In this document: piece by piece, positions 22,890 through 30,956 of the stretch
How the letters are laid out: every line of letters begins with the position of its first letter
How positions within the stretch are numbered: position 1 is the stretch's first letter
NCBI GenBank assembly: GCA_049976725.1
Contig: JBMFHR010000009.1
Coordinates: forward strand, 1-37,889
Source of the DNA: Conexivisphaera sp049976725
Lineage (GTDB): Archaea; Thermoproteota; Nitrososphaeria; Conexivisphaerales; Conexivisphaeraceae
DNA: 37,889 nt
Reading direction: 5' to 3'
Made by a program: the position numbers and the translations under genes
Notes under the pieces: model-generated
The model's input: only the letters and a program-made list of their open reading frames with translations
Told to the model about the DNA's origin: nothing
Database searches by the model: none

Positions 22890-24434
22890 ATGTCCGGTCC
22901 GGCGAGGAAGATTCCGAGGACTATGGCCACGCAGCACCCCGACAACGCGACTGTGCCTCCCTGGTCGAAGGGCGGCGGTTCGATAGAGGGCGACGACGAG
23001 GTCCATGAGGCTTACCTCGCGTACTCTTTCTATGGCGTGGAGGAGGTGATGTGGGACTCCGAGGGCAAGGACGCGGACCTGCACGTGGTAAGGAAACTCC
23101 TGTCCCGCTACCCCGATTACTTCAGGGACCACGTCCTGGGGAGGGACGTTTTCCTGACCTACAGGCTCCCCAACCCGTTCGTCGAGGCGGGCGACAGGAA
23201 GGTCTTCTCCGAGACCCTCGAGAGCATACCGAAGCACTACGACATAGGGGAGCGCTTCTACGGTGAGGCAGTGACCACGCCGGTGTTCGAGGCCGTGTTG
23301 CCTCTCACGAGGAGCGGGGACGAGCTGGTGGCCCTTCACAGGTACTACTCGCTGGTCGTGGCCGGGAAGGAGGACGTCGCGCTGACGGATGGACTGAGGG
23401 TCAGGGACCTCGTGGGCCTCATACGGCCCAAGTGGATCGAGGTTATACCGCTCCTCGAGGACGCTGACTCGCTGCTCGGCGCGAGGAAGATACTGGAGAG
23501 GTACCTATCCGCCGTGCGGAGGCCGTATATGAGGGTGTTCCTGGCGCGCTCGGACCCTGCCATGAGCTACGGGATGGTGGCCGCCGTGCTCCTCGTCAAG
23601 CACGCCCTCAGCGAGTTGGGGGCGCTGGAGGAGGAGCATTCGGTGCGGATCTTCCCGATACTCGGGGCTGGGAGTCTCCCATTCAGGGGGCACCTCAGCC
23701 CTCACAACGTGGGGAACGTGATCGAAGAGTACGGGGGCGTCTGGACGTTCACGATCCAGTCGGCGTTCCGCTACGATTACCCTACCGAGGACTCCAGGAG
23801 CGCCATCAGCTTCCTGAACTCCAGGAATCCCGGCCCCAAGGAGAGGCTGGACGCCAGCGCCGACGAGGCACTCAGGAGAGTGATAGCCGGCTACTCGAGG
23901 GAGTATCGCAGGCTCGTCGGGGGGCTCGCGCGGCTGATCAGCGAGATTGCCAGGCACGTGCCTATGAGGAGGGCGAGGAAGCCGCACGCGGGCCTCTTCG
24001 GGTACTCCAGGAGCGTCGGCAGGACGGCGCTGCCGAGGGCCATAGCGTTCACGGGCGCCCTCTACAGCGTCGGCCTTCCGCCTGAGATATTCGCGGCCGA
24101 CTATCTGGAGCGGCTGAGCGAGGAAGACTGGCGCGTCGTTTCATCGACGTACAGGCACCTGGGCATCGACCTGAGGAGGGCGCTGCGCTACTACAGCCCT
24201 GAGAGCCTGAGGATCCTCAGGGAGAGGGCCATCGTCAAGGACAGGCTGCTGGAATCCCTCAGGAGCTCTGCCCAGTTCATCGAGTCCGCGTTCGGCTCGG
24301 AGGGCGATGACTACAGCTCGCTGAAGCACCGCGCGCTGTCCTCGCTCACGCTGGTCGCGCTCCTGGAGGGGAACGGGGACGAGGTCTCCAGCAACGTGGT
24401 GGAGATGGCCAGGCTGAGGAGGTCGCTGGGCTGA
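22890..24434 (+). CDS. ppcA: Archaeal-type phosphoenolpyruvate carboxylase
   Basis: 514 residues, the size of the archaeal PEPC family and about half that of the bacterial enzyme. The start region KIPRTMATQHPDNATVPPW matches the archaeal N-terminus, which argues for ATG 22890 over the internal ATG at 22923. Other family blocks: EEVMWDSEGKDAD, DYFRDHVLGRDVFLTYRLPNP, FPILGAGSLPFRGHL, ARKPHAGLFGYSRSVGR. It carboxylates PEP to oxaloacetate in the cytoplasm, replenishing the TCA cycle during growth on substrates that yield acetyl-CoA. The AT-rich GTTTTTATC upstream (about 22850-22858) lies ~35 bp before the start, somewhat far for a leaderless promoter. Its place among catabolic genes is a useful anaplerotic link. 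Confidence 0.96.
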   Translation: MSGPARKIPRTMATQHPDNATVPPWSKGGGSIEGDDEVHEAYLAYSFYGVEEVMWDSEGKDADLHVVRKLLSRYPDYFRDHVLGRDVFLTYRLPNPFVEAGDRKVFSETLESIPKHYDIGERFYGEAVTTPVFEAVLPLTRSGDELVALHRYYSLVVAGKEDVALTDGLRVRDLVGLIRPKWIEVIPLLEDADSLLGARKILERYLSAVRRPYMRVFLARSDPAMSYGMVAAVLLVKHALSELGALEEEHSVRIFPILGAGSLPFRGHLSPHNVGNVIEEYGGVWTFTIQSAFRYDYPTEDSRSAISFLNSRNPGPKERLDASADEALRRVIAGYSREYRRLVGGLARLISEIARHVPMRRARKPHAGLFGYSRSVGRTALPRAIAFTGALYSVGLPPEIFAADYLERLSEEDWRVVSSTYRHLGIDLRRALRYYSPESLRILRERAIVKDRLLESLRSSAQFIESAFGSEGDDYSSLKHRALSSLTLVALLEGNGDEVSSNVVEMARLRRSLG

Positions 24435-24501
24435 GGCTTTCCCTCCCCCAATCCCCTCGGAAAAACGATTAATTCCGTCGCGCTGCTGACCGGGGGCTCG
24501 A

Positions 24502-25671
24502 ATGGACTTCAGCGAGTCGAACGAGCACGCGCTGCTGCGCAAGAGCGTGGCCGACCTAGTCAAGCAGTTCCCCCGGGAGTACTGGCGCCAGAAGGATATA
24601 TCCGAGGAGTTCCCACAGGAGTACTGGGATGCGCTGGCCAAGCAGGGATGGCTCGGCCTGCTCGTGCCCGAGGAGTACGGTGGCGCCGGGCTGAACATGT
24701 ACGAGGCGCACCTCGCGATCTACGAGGCCGCCAGGAACGGGGCCGGCGTCCCGGGCGGCGACCTCCTGATGAGGACCTACATGTTCGGAACCTACCCCAT
24801 AAGGCAGTTCGGAAGTCCGGGCCTGAAGGAGAAGTGGCTCCCCAGGATAGCCGAGGGCAGGGCGCTCTTCAGCATCGGCCACACTGAGCCGGTGGCCGGC
24901 GTCAACACGTTCGACATAGAGACTTACGCCGAGCGCAGGGCCGGCGAGTTCGTGATAAACGGCCAGAAGATATGGATGACGCTCGCGCACCGGGCGGACG
25001 CGATACTGCTGATCGCCAGGACCAAGCGCAAGGAGGAGGTGAGGGAGAAGAGCGACGGCCTGACGCTGTTCGTGGTCGACACTCACGAGTCCAAGGTCAG
25101 GACGGCGAGGCTGCCGGCCTCCGTCATGAGGCCGCTGGGCGAGAACGTCGTCTACTTCGAGGATACGGCGGTGCCGGAGGAGAACGTGCTGGGGGAGGTC
25201 GACAGGGGATGGCGCTATCTCGTCAACGTCTTCAACGCGGAGCGCCTGGGGACGGCCTCCGTCGCGGTCGGCGCCGGCGAGTACGTGCTGGACCTGGCGG
25301 TCGAGTACGCGAAGACGAGGAACGTCTTCGGGAGGCCCATAGGCTCCAACCAGGCCGTGAGCTTCCCGCTGGCCGAGATCAAGATGTACCTCGAGGCCGC
25401 GAAGCTCCTGCTGCAGAAGGCCGCGTGGCGCTTCGACAGGGGGGAGGACCCGTCCGTGGAGGGCAACATGGCGGCCTACATAGCGGCGGAGGCCGCGTGG
25501 AGGGCTGCCGATCAGGCCGTGCAGACCTTCGGCGGCCTCGGGTTCTCCGTCGAGATGGACATAGAGCGGTACTACCGGGACCTCCGCCTCTTCAAGACGG
25601 CGCCCGTGCCCAGGGAGATGGTCTTCAACTTCATCAGCAGGCGCGTCCTGGGTCTCCCCAGGACGTTCTGA
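24502..25671 (+). CDS. Acyl-CoA dehydrogenase family protein
   Basis: 389 residues, standard length. LGLLVPEEYGGAGLNMYEAH, SIGHTEPVAGVNTFDIET, FVINGQKIWMTLA, and TFGGLGFSVEMDIERYYRD are the family's FAD- and substrate-binding blocks. The C-terminal YEGT segment with the Glu base of medium-chain enzymes is not seen; the corresponding region reads LFKTAPVPREMVF, so a catalytic base elsewhere (as in isovaleryl-CoA dehydrogenase-type enzymes) is likely. It oxidises an acyl- or alicyclic acyl-CoA to the 2,3-enoyl form and passes electrons to ETF, which is not in this window. AT-rich AACGATTAATT lies ~32 bp upstream. It precedes the molybdenum hydroxylase operon by 73 bp. Confidence 0.93.
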   Translation: MDFSESNEHALLRKSVADLVKQFPREYWRQKDISEEFPQEYWDALAKQGWLGLLVPEEYGGAGLNMYEAHLAIYEAARNGAGVPGGDLLMRTYMFGTYPIRQFGSPGLKEKWLPRIAEGRALFSIGHTEPVAGVNTFDIETYAERRAGEFVINGQKIWMTLAHRADAILLIARTKRKEEVREKSDGLTLFVVDTHESKVRTARLPASVMRPLGENVVYFEDTAVPEENVLGEVDRGWRYLVNVFNAERLGTASVAVGAGEYVLDLAVEYAKTRNVFGRPIGSNQAVSFPLAEIKMYLEAAKLLLQKAAWRFDRGEDPSVEGNMAAYIAAEAAWRAADQAVQTFGGLGFSVEMDIERYYRDLRLFKTAPVPREMVFNFISRRVLGLPRTF

Positions 25672-25711
25672 AACAGCAGTCGACTATTTCTTTCACTCTC
25701 GCGCGTTTCAA

Positions 25712-25720
25712 CTTTAAATA
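25712..25720 (+). promoter_or_regulatory. TATA box for Mo-hydroxylase operon 2
   Basis: CTTTAAATA, centred ~29 bp upstream of TTG 25745. An ATG at 25740 is out of frame and would give no family sequence, so the TTG start is preferred. Confidence 0.7.
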
Positions 25721-25744
25721 ACTCCAAGCGGCCTTCCACATGAG

Positions 25745-26626
25745 TTGCGTCCCGCGCCATTCGAGTACTATGCGCCTACCAGCGTGGAGGAAGCGCTGAG
25801 GCTCCTCAGCGAGAAGGAGGGCGCTAAGCTGCTGGCGGGGGGCCAGAGCCTACTCGCGCTCATGAAGCTCAGGCTGCTGGCGCCGCCCGCACTGATAGAC
25901 CTGAACAGGATCAAGGAACTCCGCTACGTGAGGGAGGAGAACGGGTGGGTGCTCATCGGGGCGATGACGCTGTACGATGAGCTGGAGCAGTCGCCCCTGA
26001 TAAGGTCGCGTTACCCCGCGCTGCACGAGGCGCTCTACAGGCTGGGGGACCAGCAGGTCAGGAACAGGGGGACCATAGGGGGGAGCCTGGCGCACGCTGA
26101 CCCCTCAGCTAACCTCCCCCCGGTCATGGTGGCCCTGAAGGCCGAGCTGGTGGCGGCCGGCCCTGGCGGCAGGAGGAGGACCATACCCGCCGAGGAATTC
26201 TTCCTGGACGCGTTCACCACAGCGCTGGAGCCGGAGAGGGAGATGCTCGTCGAGGTCAGGCTGCCCCCCTGGCCGAGGGGGAGCGGCGGGACCTACATGA
26301 AGCTCTCGAAGAGGGAGATCGACTTCTCGATAGTCGAGGTGGCCGTTCAGATGACGGTGGACGGCGGCGGGAGGGTGAGCGACGCGCGCGTCGTATTGGG
26401 GTCGGTGGCCCCCAAGCCGTACAGGGCGGTCGGAGCTGAGAGGGCGATCCTCGGATCCACCGTCGACGGCGCGCTCGCCGCGAGCGCGGCCGAGGAGGGC
26501 GTGCGCGACCTGGAGCCCCCATCCGACGTCCAGGCATCTAGCTGGTACCGGAAGGAGGTGGCGAAGGTCCTCGTGAAGAGGGCGATATTGAAGGCGTACG
26601 AACGCGCCAGGGGGGTGGTGGGATGA
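25745..26626 (+). CDS. Mo-hydroxylase FAD-binding medium subunit (CoxM-like)
   Basis: 293 residues from TTG 25745, where FEYYAPTSVEEALRLL is the usual N-terminus. FAD-binding motifs AGGQSLL (about 32-38) and TIGGSLAHADPSANLP (about 114-129) are intact, followed by YMKLSKREIDFSIVEVA. No cysteine is visible, so the extra 4Fe-4S cluster of 4-hydroxybenzoyl-CoA reductase's FAD subunit is absent. It transfers electrons from the 2Fe-2S subunit to an acceptor. It overlaps the small subunit by 4 bp (ATGA) and forms with 26623 and 27118 a complete heterotrimer in M-S-L order. Confidence 0.95.
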   Translation: MRPAPFEYYAPTSVEEALRLLSEKEGAKLLAGGQSLLALMKLRLLAPPALIDLNRIKELRYVREENGWVLIGAMTLYDELEQSPLIRSRYPALHEALYRLGDQQVRNRGTIGGSLAHADPSANLPPVMVALKAELVAAGPGGRRRTIPAEEFFLDAFTTALEPEREMLVEVRLPPWPRGSGGTYMKLSKREIDFSIVEVAVQMTVDGGGRVSDARVVLGSVAPKPYRAVGAERAILGSTVDGALAASAAEEGVRDLEPPSDVQASSWYRKEVAKVLVKRAILKAYERARGVVG

Positions 26627-27111
26627 GCCAGGAACTCATGCACGTCAGGGTCAACGTGAACGGCCAGTGGTACGACGCCGACGTGGAGCCCAGGACCCTG
26701 CTCATAGACCTGCTGCGCGACGTTCTCGGGTTCACCGGCCCGCACATAGGGTGCGACACCGGCCACTGCGGCGCGTGCACGGTCATAATGAACGGGAGGA
26801 GCGTCAAGTCGTGCATGGTGCTGGCCGTGCAGGCTGACGGGGCCGAGATACTCACGGTTGAGGGCCTCGAGAAGGACGGCCAGCTGCATCCGCTGCAGGA
26901 GGCGTTCTGGGAGAACCACGCGCTGCAGTGCGGTTACTGCACTCCTGGCCAGCTAATGTCCGCGTACTTCCTGCTCAGCAGGAACCCCAACCCGAGCGAG
27001 GAGGAGATCAGGAAGGCCATCGAGGGCAACCTCTGCAGGTGCACGGGCTACGTGAACATCGTGAAGGCGATAAAGGCTGCGGCCCAGAAGATGGCCGGCT
27101 CCAAGGGCTGA
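26623..27111 (+). CDS. Mo-hydroxylase 2x[2Fe-2S] small subunit (CoxS-like)
   Basis: 162 residues. The plant-ferredoxin cluster uses Cys44, Cys49, Cys52 and Cys64 (CDTGHCGACT...KSC), the helical-domain cluster uses Cys103, Cys106, Cys138 and Cys140 (CGYCTPG and CRCTGY). All eight canonical ligands are present. It relays electrons between the molybdenum and FAD subunits. ATG overlaps the stop of the medium subunit. Contrast the small subunit at 35132, where the first cluster motif is rearranged. Confidence 0.97.
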   Translation: MSQELMHVRVNVNGQWYDADVEPRTLLIDLLRDVLGFTGPHIGCDTGHCGACTVIMNGRSVKSCMVLAVQADGAEILTVEGLEKDGQLHPLQEAFWENHALQCGYCTPGQLMSAYFLLSRNPNPSEEEIRKAIEGNLCRCTGYVNIVKAIKAAAQKMAGSKG

Positions 27112-27117
27112 TGTGGG

Positions 27118-29556
27118 ATGTCCAAGGCGCCCCCGGAGCTGGTGTCCACATACAAGCAGGATAGTTCCGCCCTCACGCTGAAGTGGATAGGCAAGCCGCT
27201 GAAGCCGAAGGAGGACTACCGCCTCGTCAGGGGGAGGGGCACATTCGTCGACGACGTCCAGCTGCCCCGCATGGCTTACGTGGCGTTCGCCAGGAGCCCC
27301 TACGCCCACGCGAGGATAAAGCGCATCGACACGTCGCGCGCGAGGTCCATGCCTGGGGTCCTCCTCGTGTGGACCGGGGAGGACATAAAGAAGCGCATGA
27401 GGCCGCTCCCGCAGGCCACTCCGCCGCCGGCCAGGAATGCCATAGACTATCCGCTCGCGGTCGATAAGGTGAGGTTCCAGGGCGAGCCCGTCGCGATGGT
27501 GGTGGCCGAGAGCCGCTACGCGGCGGAGGACGCGGCCAGCCAGATAGAGGTCGAGTACGAGCCCCTCCCGGTCGTCCTGGACGCGGAGAAGGCGCTGGAG
27601 CCAGGGGCCCCCCTCGTCCACGAGGAGGTCGGGACCAACCTGATAGCGCACGTTCACTACAAGTGGGGCGACGTCGACTACTACTTCCAGCATGCTGACC
27701 TCGTGGTCAGCGCGAAGTTCCACTACCACAGGTTCACCGGCGCCCCACTCGAGCCGAACGCCGTCGTGGCGGACTACGACGAGCGCCAGGACGTGATGAC
27801 CATCTATTGCAACAATCAGGCCCCAATGGAGTGGCTCCCGCAGCTCTCGGCGGGACTGAACATGCCCTATCCGAAGCTTAGGGTCGTGACGAGGGACATA
27901 GGCGGGGGCTTCGGGACCAAGCTCGTGAACTACGTGTACATGGTGCTGACGGCGCTCGCCTCCAAGGAGCTCAGGAGGCCCGTCAAGTACGTGGAGACGA
28001 GGACCGAGAACCTGCAGGCGGCCGCGCACAACGCCGAGAGAACCTGCTACGTGAGCGCCGCAGTCCAGAAGGACGGGACCGTGCTCGCGCTGAGGATGAA
28101 GTGCTTGGACGATGACGGCGCCTACTCCAGGCACGAGCCCGCCGGAATGACCGTATGGGCCCAGGTCTCGACCGGCATGTACAGGATAAGGGCGCTCGAG
28201 AACGACTTCTACGCGGTCTTCACCAACAAGTGCCCGTCGACCTCCATACGCGGGTTCTCGAGGGCCCCCCATCTGTTCATGATAGAGAGGATCATGGACA
28301 GGATAGCGAGGAAGCTCGGGATGGACCCGGCCGAGATACGCATGAGGAACCTCGTGAGGCCCGAGGAAATGCCGTACTTGACGCCCAGCGGCGGCATCTA
28401 CGACAGCGGGAACTGGCCCGAGGGGCTTAGGAGGGCGCTGGAGGCGGCCGACTACGAGGGATGGAGGAGGAAGCAGGAGGAGCTCAGGAAGCAGGGCAGG
28501 ATAATAGGGATCGGCGTCGTGGTGGGCTCGGACTCCGCTGGCCCCAACATGGCCCAGGTCAAGATGTACAACCCGGGGTTGCCCTACACGAGCGGCACGG
28601 AGGGGGCGCTCGTCCAGATGACCCCGGACGGCAAGGTCAGGGTGACTCTCGGGAGCTCCCCCCAGGGCATGGGGCACGAGACGACCGCTGCCCAGGTGGT
28701 GGCCGACGTGCTCGACGTCGACTACGACGACGTGTACGTGCAGACGGGGTTCGACTCCTTCACCTCCGTCTACACGATGCACTCGGGGACCTACGGCAGC
28801 AGGTTCGCCCCCCTCGGCCTGTCGGCCGTCTACTTGGCCGCGGCCAGGCTGAAGGAGAAGCTGCTCAGGATAGCGGCGTACGTGCTGAAGTGCCCCGAGT
28901 CGGACCTGGCCATGGAGGGCGGGAGGATCTTCTGCAGGTCCGATCCGCAGAGGGCCACCGACATCAGGAGGATCGCCAGGATAGCTTACGGGAACGTCAA
29001 CGAGATGCCGCCGGGCATGGAGCCAGGGCTCTACTCGATCGCGATCTTCAGGCCCCCCTTCCAGAACCCCGACGAGAACAGGCGCGCGAACCTGGCGCTG
29101 ACCTACTCCTACAACGTCCACGTCGTGGTCGTCGAGATAGACCCTGAGACGGGGATCCCCAGGATCCTGAACTACACGGCGCTGGAGGACTCCGGGAGGA
29201 TCATCAACCCGCTGGTCGTGGACGGGCAGGTGCACGGGGCGATCGCCCACGGAATAGCCGAGGCGCTCTACGAGAAGTACCACTATGACGAGAACGGCAA
29301 CCTGCTCAACCCGACGTTCGTGGACTACCTGGCCCCGACGGCCCTCGAGATACCGGACCTCAACGTAATCCACATGGAGAGCCCCAGCCCATTCACCCCC
29401 ACAGGCGCCAAGGGGATGGGCGAGGGCGGCGGGACCGCGGTGCAGGCCGTGATAAGCGCCATCGAGGACGCGCTGGCCCCGCTCGGCGTCGAGCTGGAGG
29501 AGAGCCACGCCGATCCCGAGACCATATTACGCATATTAAAGGGCGCGCGCCAGTGA
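27118..29556 (+). CDS. Xanthine-dehydrogenase-family molybdenum subunit
   Basis: 812 residues. LVRGRGTFVDDV, ARSPYAHARIKRID, VRFQGEPVAMVVAESRYAAE, NNQAPMEW (conserved Gln), DIGGGFGTK, SIRGFSRAPH (conserved Arg), GSSPQGMGHETT and KGMGEGGGTA (catalytic Glu) cover the cofactor and active site. The GQG motif reads GMG. It is the catalytic subunit of the M-S-L trimer and starts seven bases after the small-subunit stop. Several stretches are nearly identical to the subunit at 19967 (SPYAHARIKRID, YEGWRRKQEEL), showing the two diverged fairly recently within one lineage. Substrate unknown: aldehyde, aromatic acyl-CoA or N-heterocycle. Confidence 0.95.
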   Translation: MSKAPPELVSTYKQDSSALTLKWIGKPLKPKEDYRLVRGRGTFVDDVQLPRMAYVAFARSPYAHARIKRIDTSRARSMPGVLLVWTGEDIKKRMRPLPQATPPPARNAIDYPLAVDKVRFQGEPVAMVVAESRYAAEDAASQIEVEYEPLPVVLDAEKALEPGAPLVHEEVGTNLIAHVHYKWGDVDYYFQHADLVVSAKFHYHRFTGAPLEPNAVVADYDERQDVMTIYCNNQAPMEWLPQLSAGLNMPYPKLRVVTRDIGGGFGTKLVNYVYMVLTALASKELRRPVKYVETRTENLQAAAHNAERTCYVSAAVQKDGTVLALRMKCLDDDGAYSRHEPAGMTVWAQVSTGMYRIRALENDFYAVFTNKCPSTSIRGFSRAPHLFMIERIMDRIARKLGMDPAEIRMRNLVRPEEMPYLTPSGGIYDSGNWPEGLRRALEAADYEGWRRKQEELRKQGRIIGIGVVVGSDSAGPNMAQVKMYNPGLPYTSGTEGALVQMTPDGKVRVTLGSSPQGMGHETTAAQVVADVLDVDYDDVYVQTGFDSFTSVYTMHSGTYGSRFAPLGLSAVYLAAARLKEKLLRIAAYVLKCPESDLAMEGGRIFCRSDPQRATDIRRIARIAYGNVNEMPPGMEPGLYSIAIFRPPFQNPDENRRANLALTYSYNVHVVVVEIDPETGIPRILNYTALEDSGRIINPLVVDGQVHGAIAHGIAEALYEKYHYDENGNLLNPTFVDYLAPTALEIPDLNVIHMESPSPFTPTGAKGMGEGGGTAVQAVISAIEDALAPLGVELEESHADPETILRILKGARQ

Positions 29557-29573
29557 TCCCGGAGGTGTGATGC

Positions 29574-30020
29574 ATGCCACAGTTCAAGGGTTCCGAGACC
29601 ATTGAGGCCCCCAGGCAGGTCGTCTGGGAGTTCCTGAACGACCCTCAGAGGGTCGGGGGCTGCGTCCCCGGCCTGAAATCGCTCCAGGTCATCGACCAAG
29701 ATCACTTCAACGCTGACGTCCAGGTCGGTGTGGGCATCCTGAGGGGCACCGTGAAGGTGAAGTACGAGGTCGTCGAGAGGAGCCAGCCCTCCAGGATGGT
29801 GATGAGGATGGACGGTAGCGGGGTCGGCAGCAAGGCGCTCATAAACGCCACGGTAGAGCTCAAGGATGCCCCCCAGGGCACGCAGCTTGACTGGGTCGCC
29901 GACGTCACGGTGTCGGGCACGCTGGCTGGCCTGGGCGCGCGCTACCTGAACGACATAGCCTTCAAGACCGTCTCCGACATATTCAAGTGCGCGAAGGAGA
30001 AGCTCAAGGGCAGCGCCTGA
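29574..30020 (+). CDS. CoxG-like SRPBCC-family protein
   Basis: 148 residues. FKGSETIEAPRQVVWEFLND, GGCVPGLKSLQVI and WVADVTVSGTLAGLGARYL are the CoxG family pattern, a hydrophobic-ligand SRPBCC fold. CoxG anchors CO dehydrogenase to the membrane in carboxydotrophs and is often found beside other molybdenum hydroxylases, where it may bind a hydrophobic cofactor or help assembly. GGAGGTG (29561-29567) lies just upstream of ATG 29574, so it is translated from the M-S-L transcript. Only this of the three hydroxylase modules has such a partner within the window. Confidence 0.9.
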   Translation: MPQFKGSETIEAPRQVVWEFLNDPQRVGGCVPGLKSLQVIDQDHFNADVQVGVGILRGTVKVKYEVVERSQPSRMVMRMDGSGVGSKALINATVELKDAPQGTQLDWVADVTVSGTLAGLGARYLNDIAFKTVSDIFKCAKEKLKGSA

Positions 30021-30036
30021 GGTCGCGGCCCCCAGT

Positions 30037-30050
30037 AATTGTATACAATT
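30037..30050. repeat. Perfect 14-bp palindrome between convergent genes
   Basis: AATTGTATACAATT, fully self-complementary, 16 bp after the CoxG-like stop. It might be a transcription-factor site or part of the end of either transcript. Confidence 0.7.
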
Positions 30051-30051
30051 T

Positions 30052-30097
30052 AAGATTATTTAACAACAAACAAAAACTAATTTATGCGCCGGCGCAT
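30052..30097 (-). terminator. Hairpin plus T-rich tract after enoyl-CoA hydratase
   Basis: ATGCGCCGGCGCAT (30084-30097) is a perfect palindrome touching the hydratase stop codon; on the minus strand it is followed by a T-rich run (TTAGTTTTTGTTTGTTGTT). The layout resembles a terminator for the minus-strand gene, though archaeal termination mainly needs the T-run. Confidence 0.55.
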
Positions 30098-30891
30098 CAC
30101 TTGCCCTGGAACTTCGGCTGCCTCTTCTCGTAGAAGAACGCGCGTATACCCTCCTTGAGGTCGTTCGTGTAGAACAGGAGCAGGTTCTCCTTGAGCTGGT
30201 ACTCGGTGCCCTCGTCTATCGGCATCTCGCCGCCCAGGTTCACGGCCACCTTCGCCGAGCCGACGGCGAGCGGGGCGTTCTTGGTGATCTTCCTGACCAG
30301 CTCCATAGTCTTCTCCATCAGCTGCTCGTGCGGCACCACCATGTTGACGAACCCGAGCCTGTAGCCCTCCTCGGGCGATATCCACTCGCCTGTGAAGAGC
30401 AGGTACTTCGCCCAGTACTTGCTTATGACCCTCGGCAACCTGATCGTTATCCCGGCGCCGGGCATTATGCCTATGCCAGTCTCCGGGAGGCCGAACTTCG
30501 CCTTATCGCTCGCCACGACCAGGTCCACGGCCTGAATGGTCTCTATGTTGCAGTAACCGTTCACCGCCGCTATGATCGGCTTCCTCATCTTCTCCATGAA
30601 GCGCCAGATCTCAAGGTTGAACCTGTTGAACTTCTCGATCTCGTAGTACTTGCCGGCCTCCACGTTGGCTAGGAACTCCTTCGCGTCCCCGCCCGAGCTG
30701 AAAGCCTTGCCAGCGCCCGTTATCACGACGACCCAGACCTCGGGGTCGTCCGCCGCCTTCCTGAGCGCCTCGTAGAACTCCTGCAGCATCGCCACGTTGA
30801 AGGCGTTGCGGGCCTCGTCCCTGTTCAGGGTGATTATGGCCACGTGGTCCTCCGGCTTCTTCTCGTACAGGATGAGGGGTTTCTGGGACAT
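30097..30891 (-). CDS. Crotonase-family protein with altered oxyanion motif
   Basis: 264 residues. VAIITLNRDEARNAFNVAML and KAFSSGGDAKEFL are normal, but the second half of the oxyanion hole is not: where crotonases have NGxxxGGGxEL, this reads NGYCNIETIQAVDLVVASD (111-129), losing the glycines, with Asp123 at the usual Glu position. Glu137 (LPETGIGIMPGAGIT) is kept, while GGTQRL becomes GITIRL. The fold is clear; the reaction may differ from simple hydration (isomerase, hydrolase or ring-acting relatives exist in this family). A stop codon lies two codons before ATG 30891, which fixes the start. It is divergent from the thiolase-like gene at 30957. Confidence 0.9.
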   Translation of the reverse strand: MSQKPLILYEKKPEDHVAIITLNRDEARNAFNVAMLQEFYEALRKAADDPEVWVVVITGAGKAFSSGGDAKEFLANVEAGKYYEIEKFNRFNLEIWRFMEKMRKPIIAAVNGYCNIETIQAVDLVVASDKAKFGLPETGIGIMPGAGITIRLPRVISKYWAKYLLFTGEWISPEEGYRLGFVNMVVPHEQLMEKTMELVRKITKNAPLAVGSAKVAVNLGGEMPIDEGTEYQLKENLLLFYTNDLKEGIRAFFYEKRQPKFQGK

Positions 30892-30924
30892 ATTCTATCA
30901 CTCGGACCCGCACGGGCAGGACAA

Positions 30925-30934
30925 CTTAATATAT
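30925..30934 (+). promoter_or_regulatory. TATA box between divergent genes
   Basis: CTTAATATAT, centred ~27 bp before ATG 30957. The symmetric AATATATT core is the only AT-rich element in the 65-bp divergent spacer and may serve both directions. Confidence 0.65.
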
Positions 30935-30956
30935 CTTCTAAGCCCGCTAGCGACCG

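Noticed and set aside
22923..22925. Internal ATG as PEP carboxylase start
   Set aside because: The preceding KIPRT segment matches the archaeal family N-terminus, so ATG 22890 is preferred.
25740..25742. ATG as the start of the FAD-binding subunit
   Set aside because: It is out of frame with the family sequence; TTG 25745 gives the conserved N-terminus.
26953..29508. 851-codon antisense open frame
   Set aside because: It mirrors the molybdenum large subunit, whose full motif set is on the plus strand; the antisense product has no recognisable domain.
25745..29556. 4-hydroxybenzoyl-CoA reductase
   Set aside because: The FAD subunit lacks cysteines for the extra 4Fe-4S cluster and the insertion that holds it. 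A thioesterase of the 4HBT family nearby is not enough.
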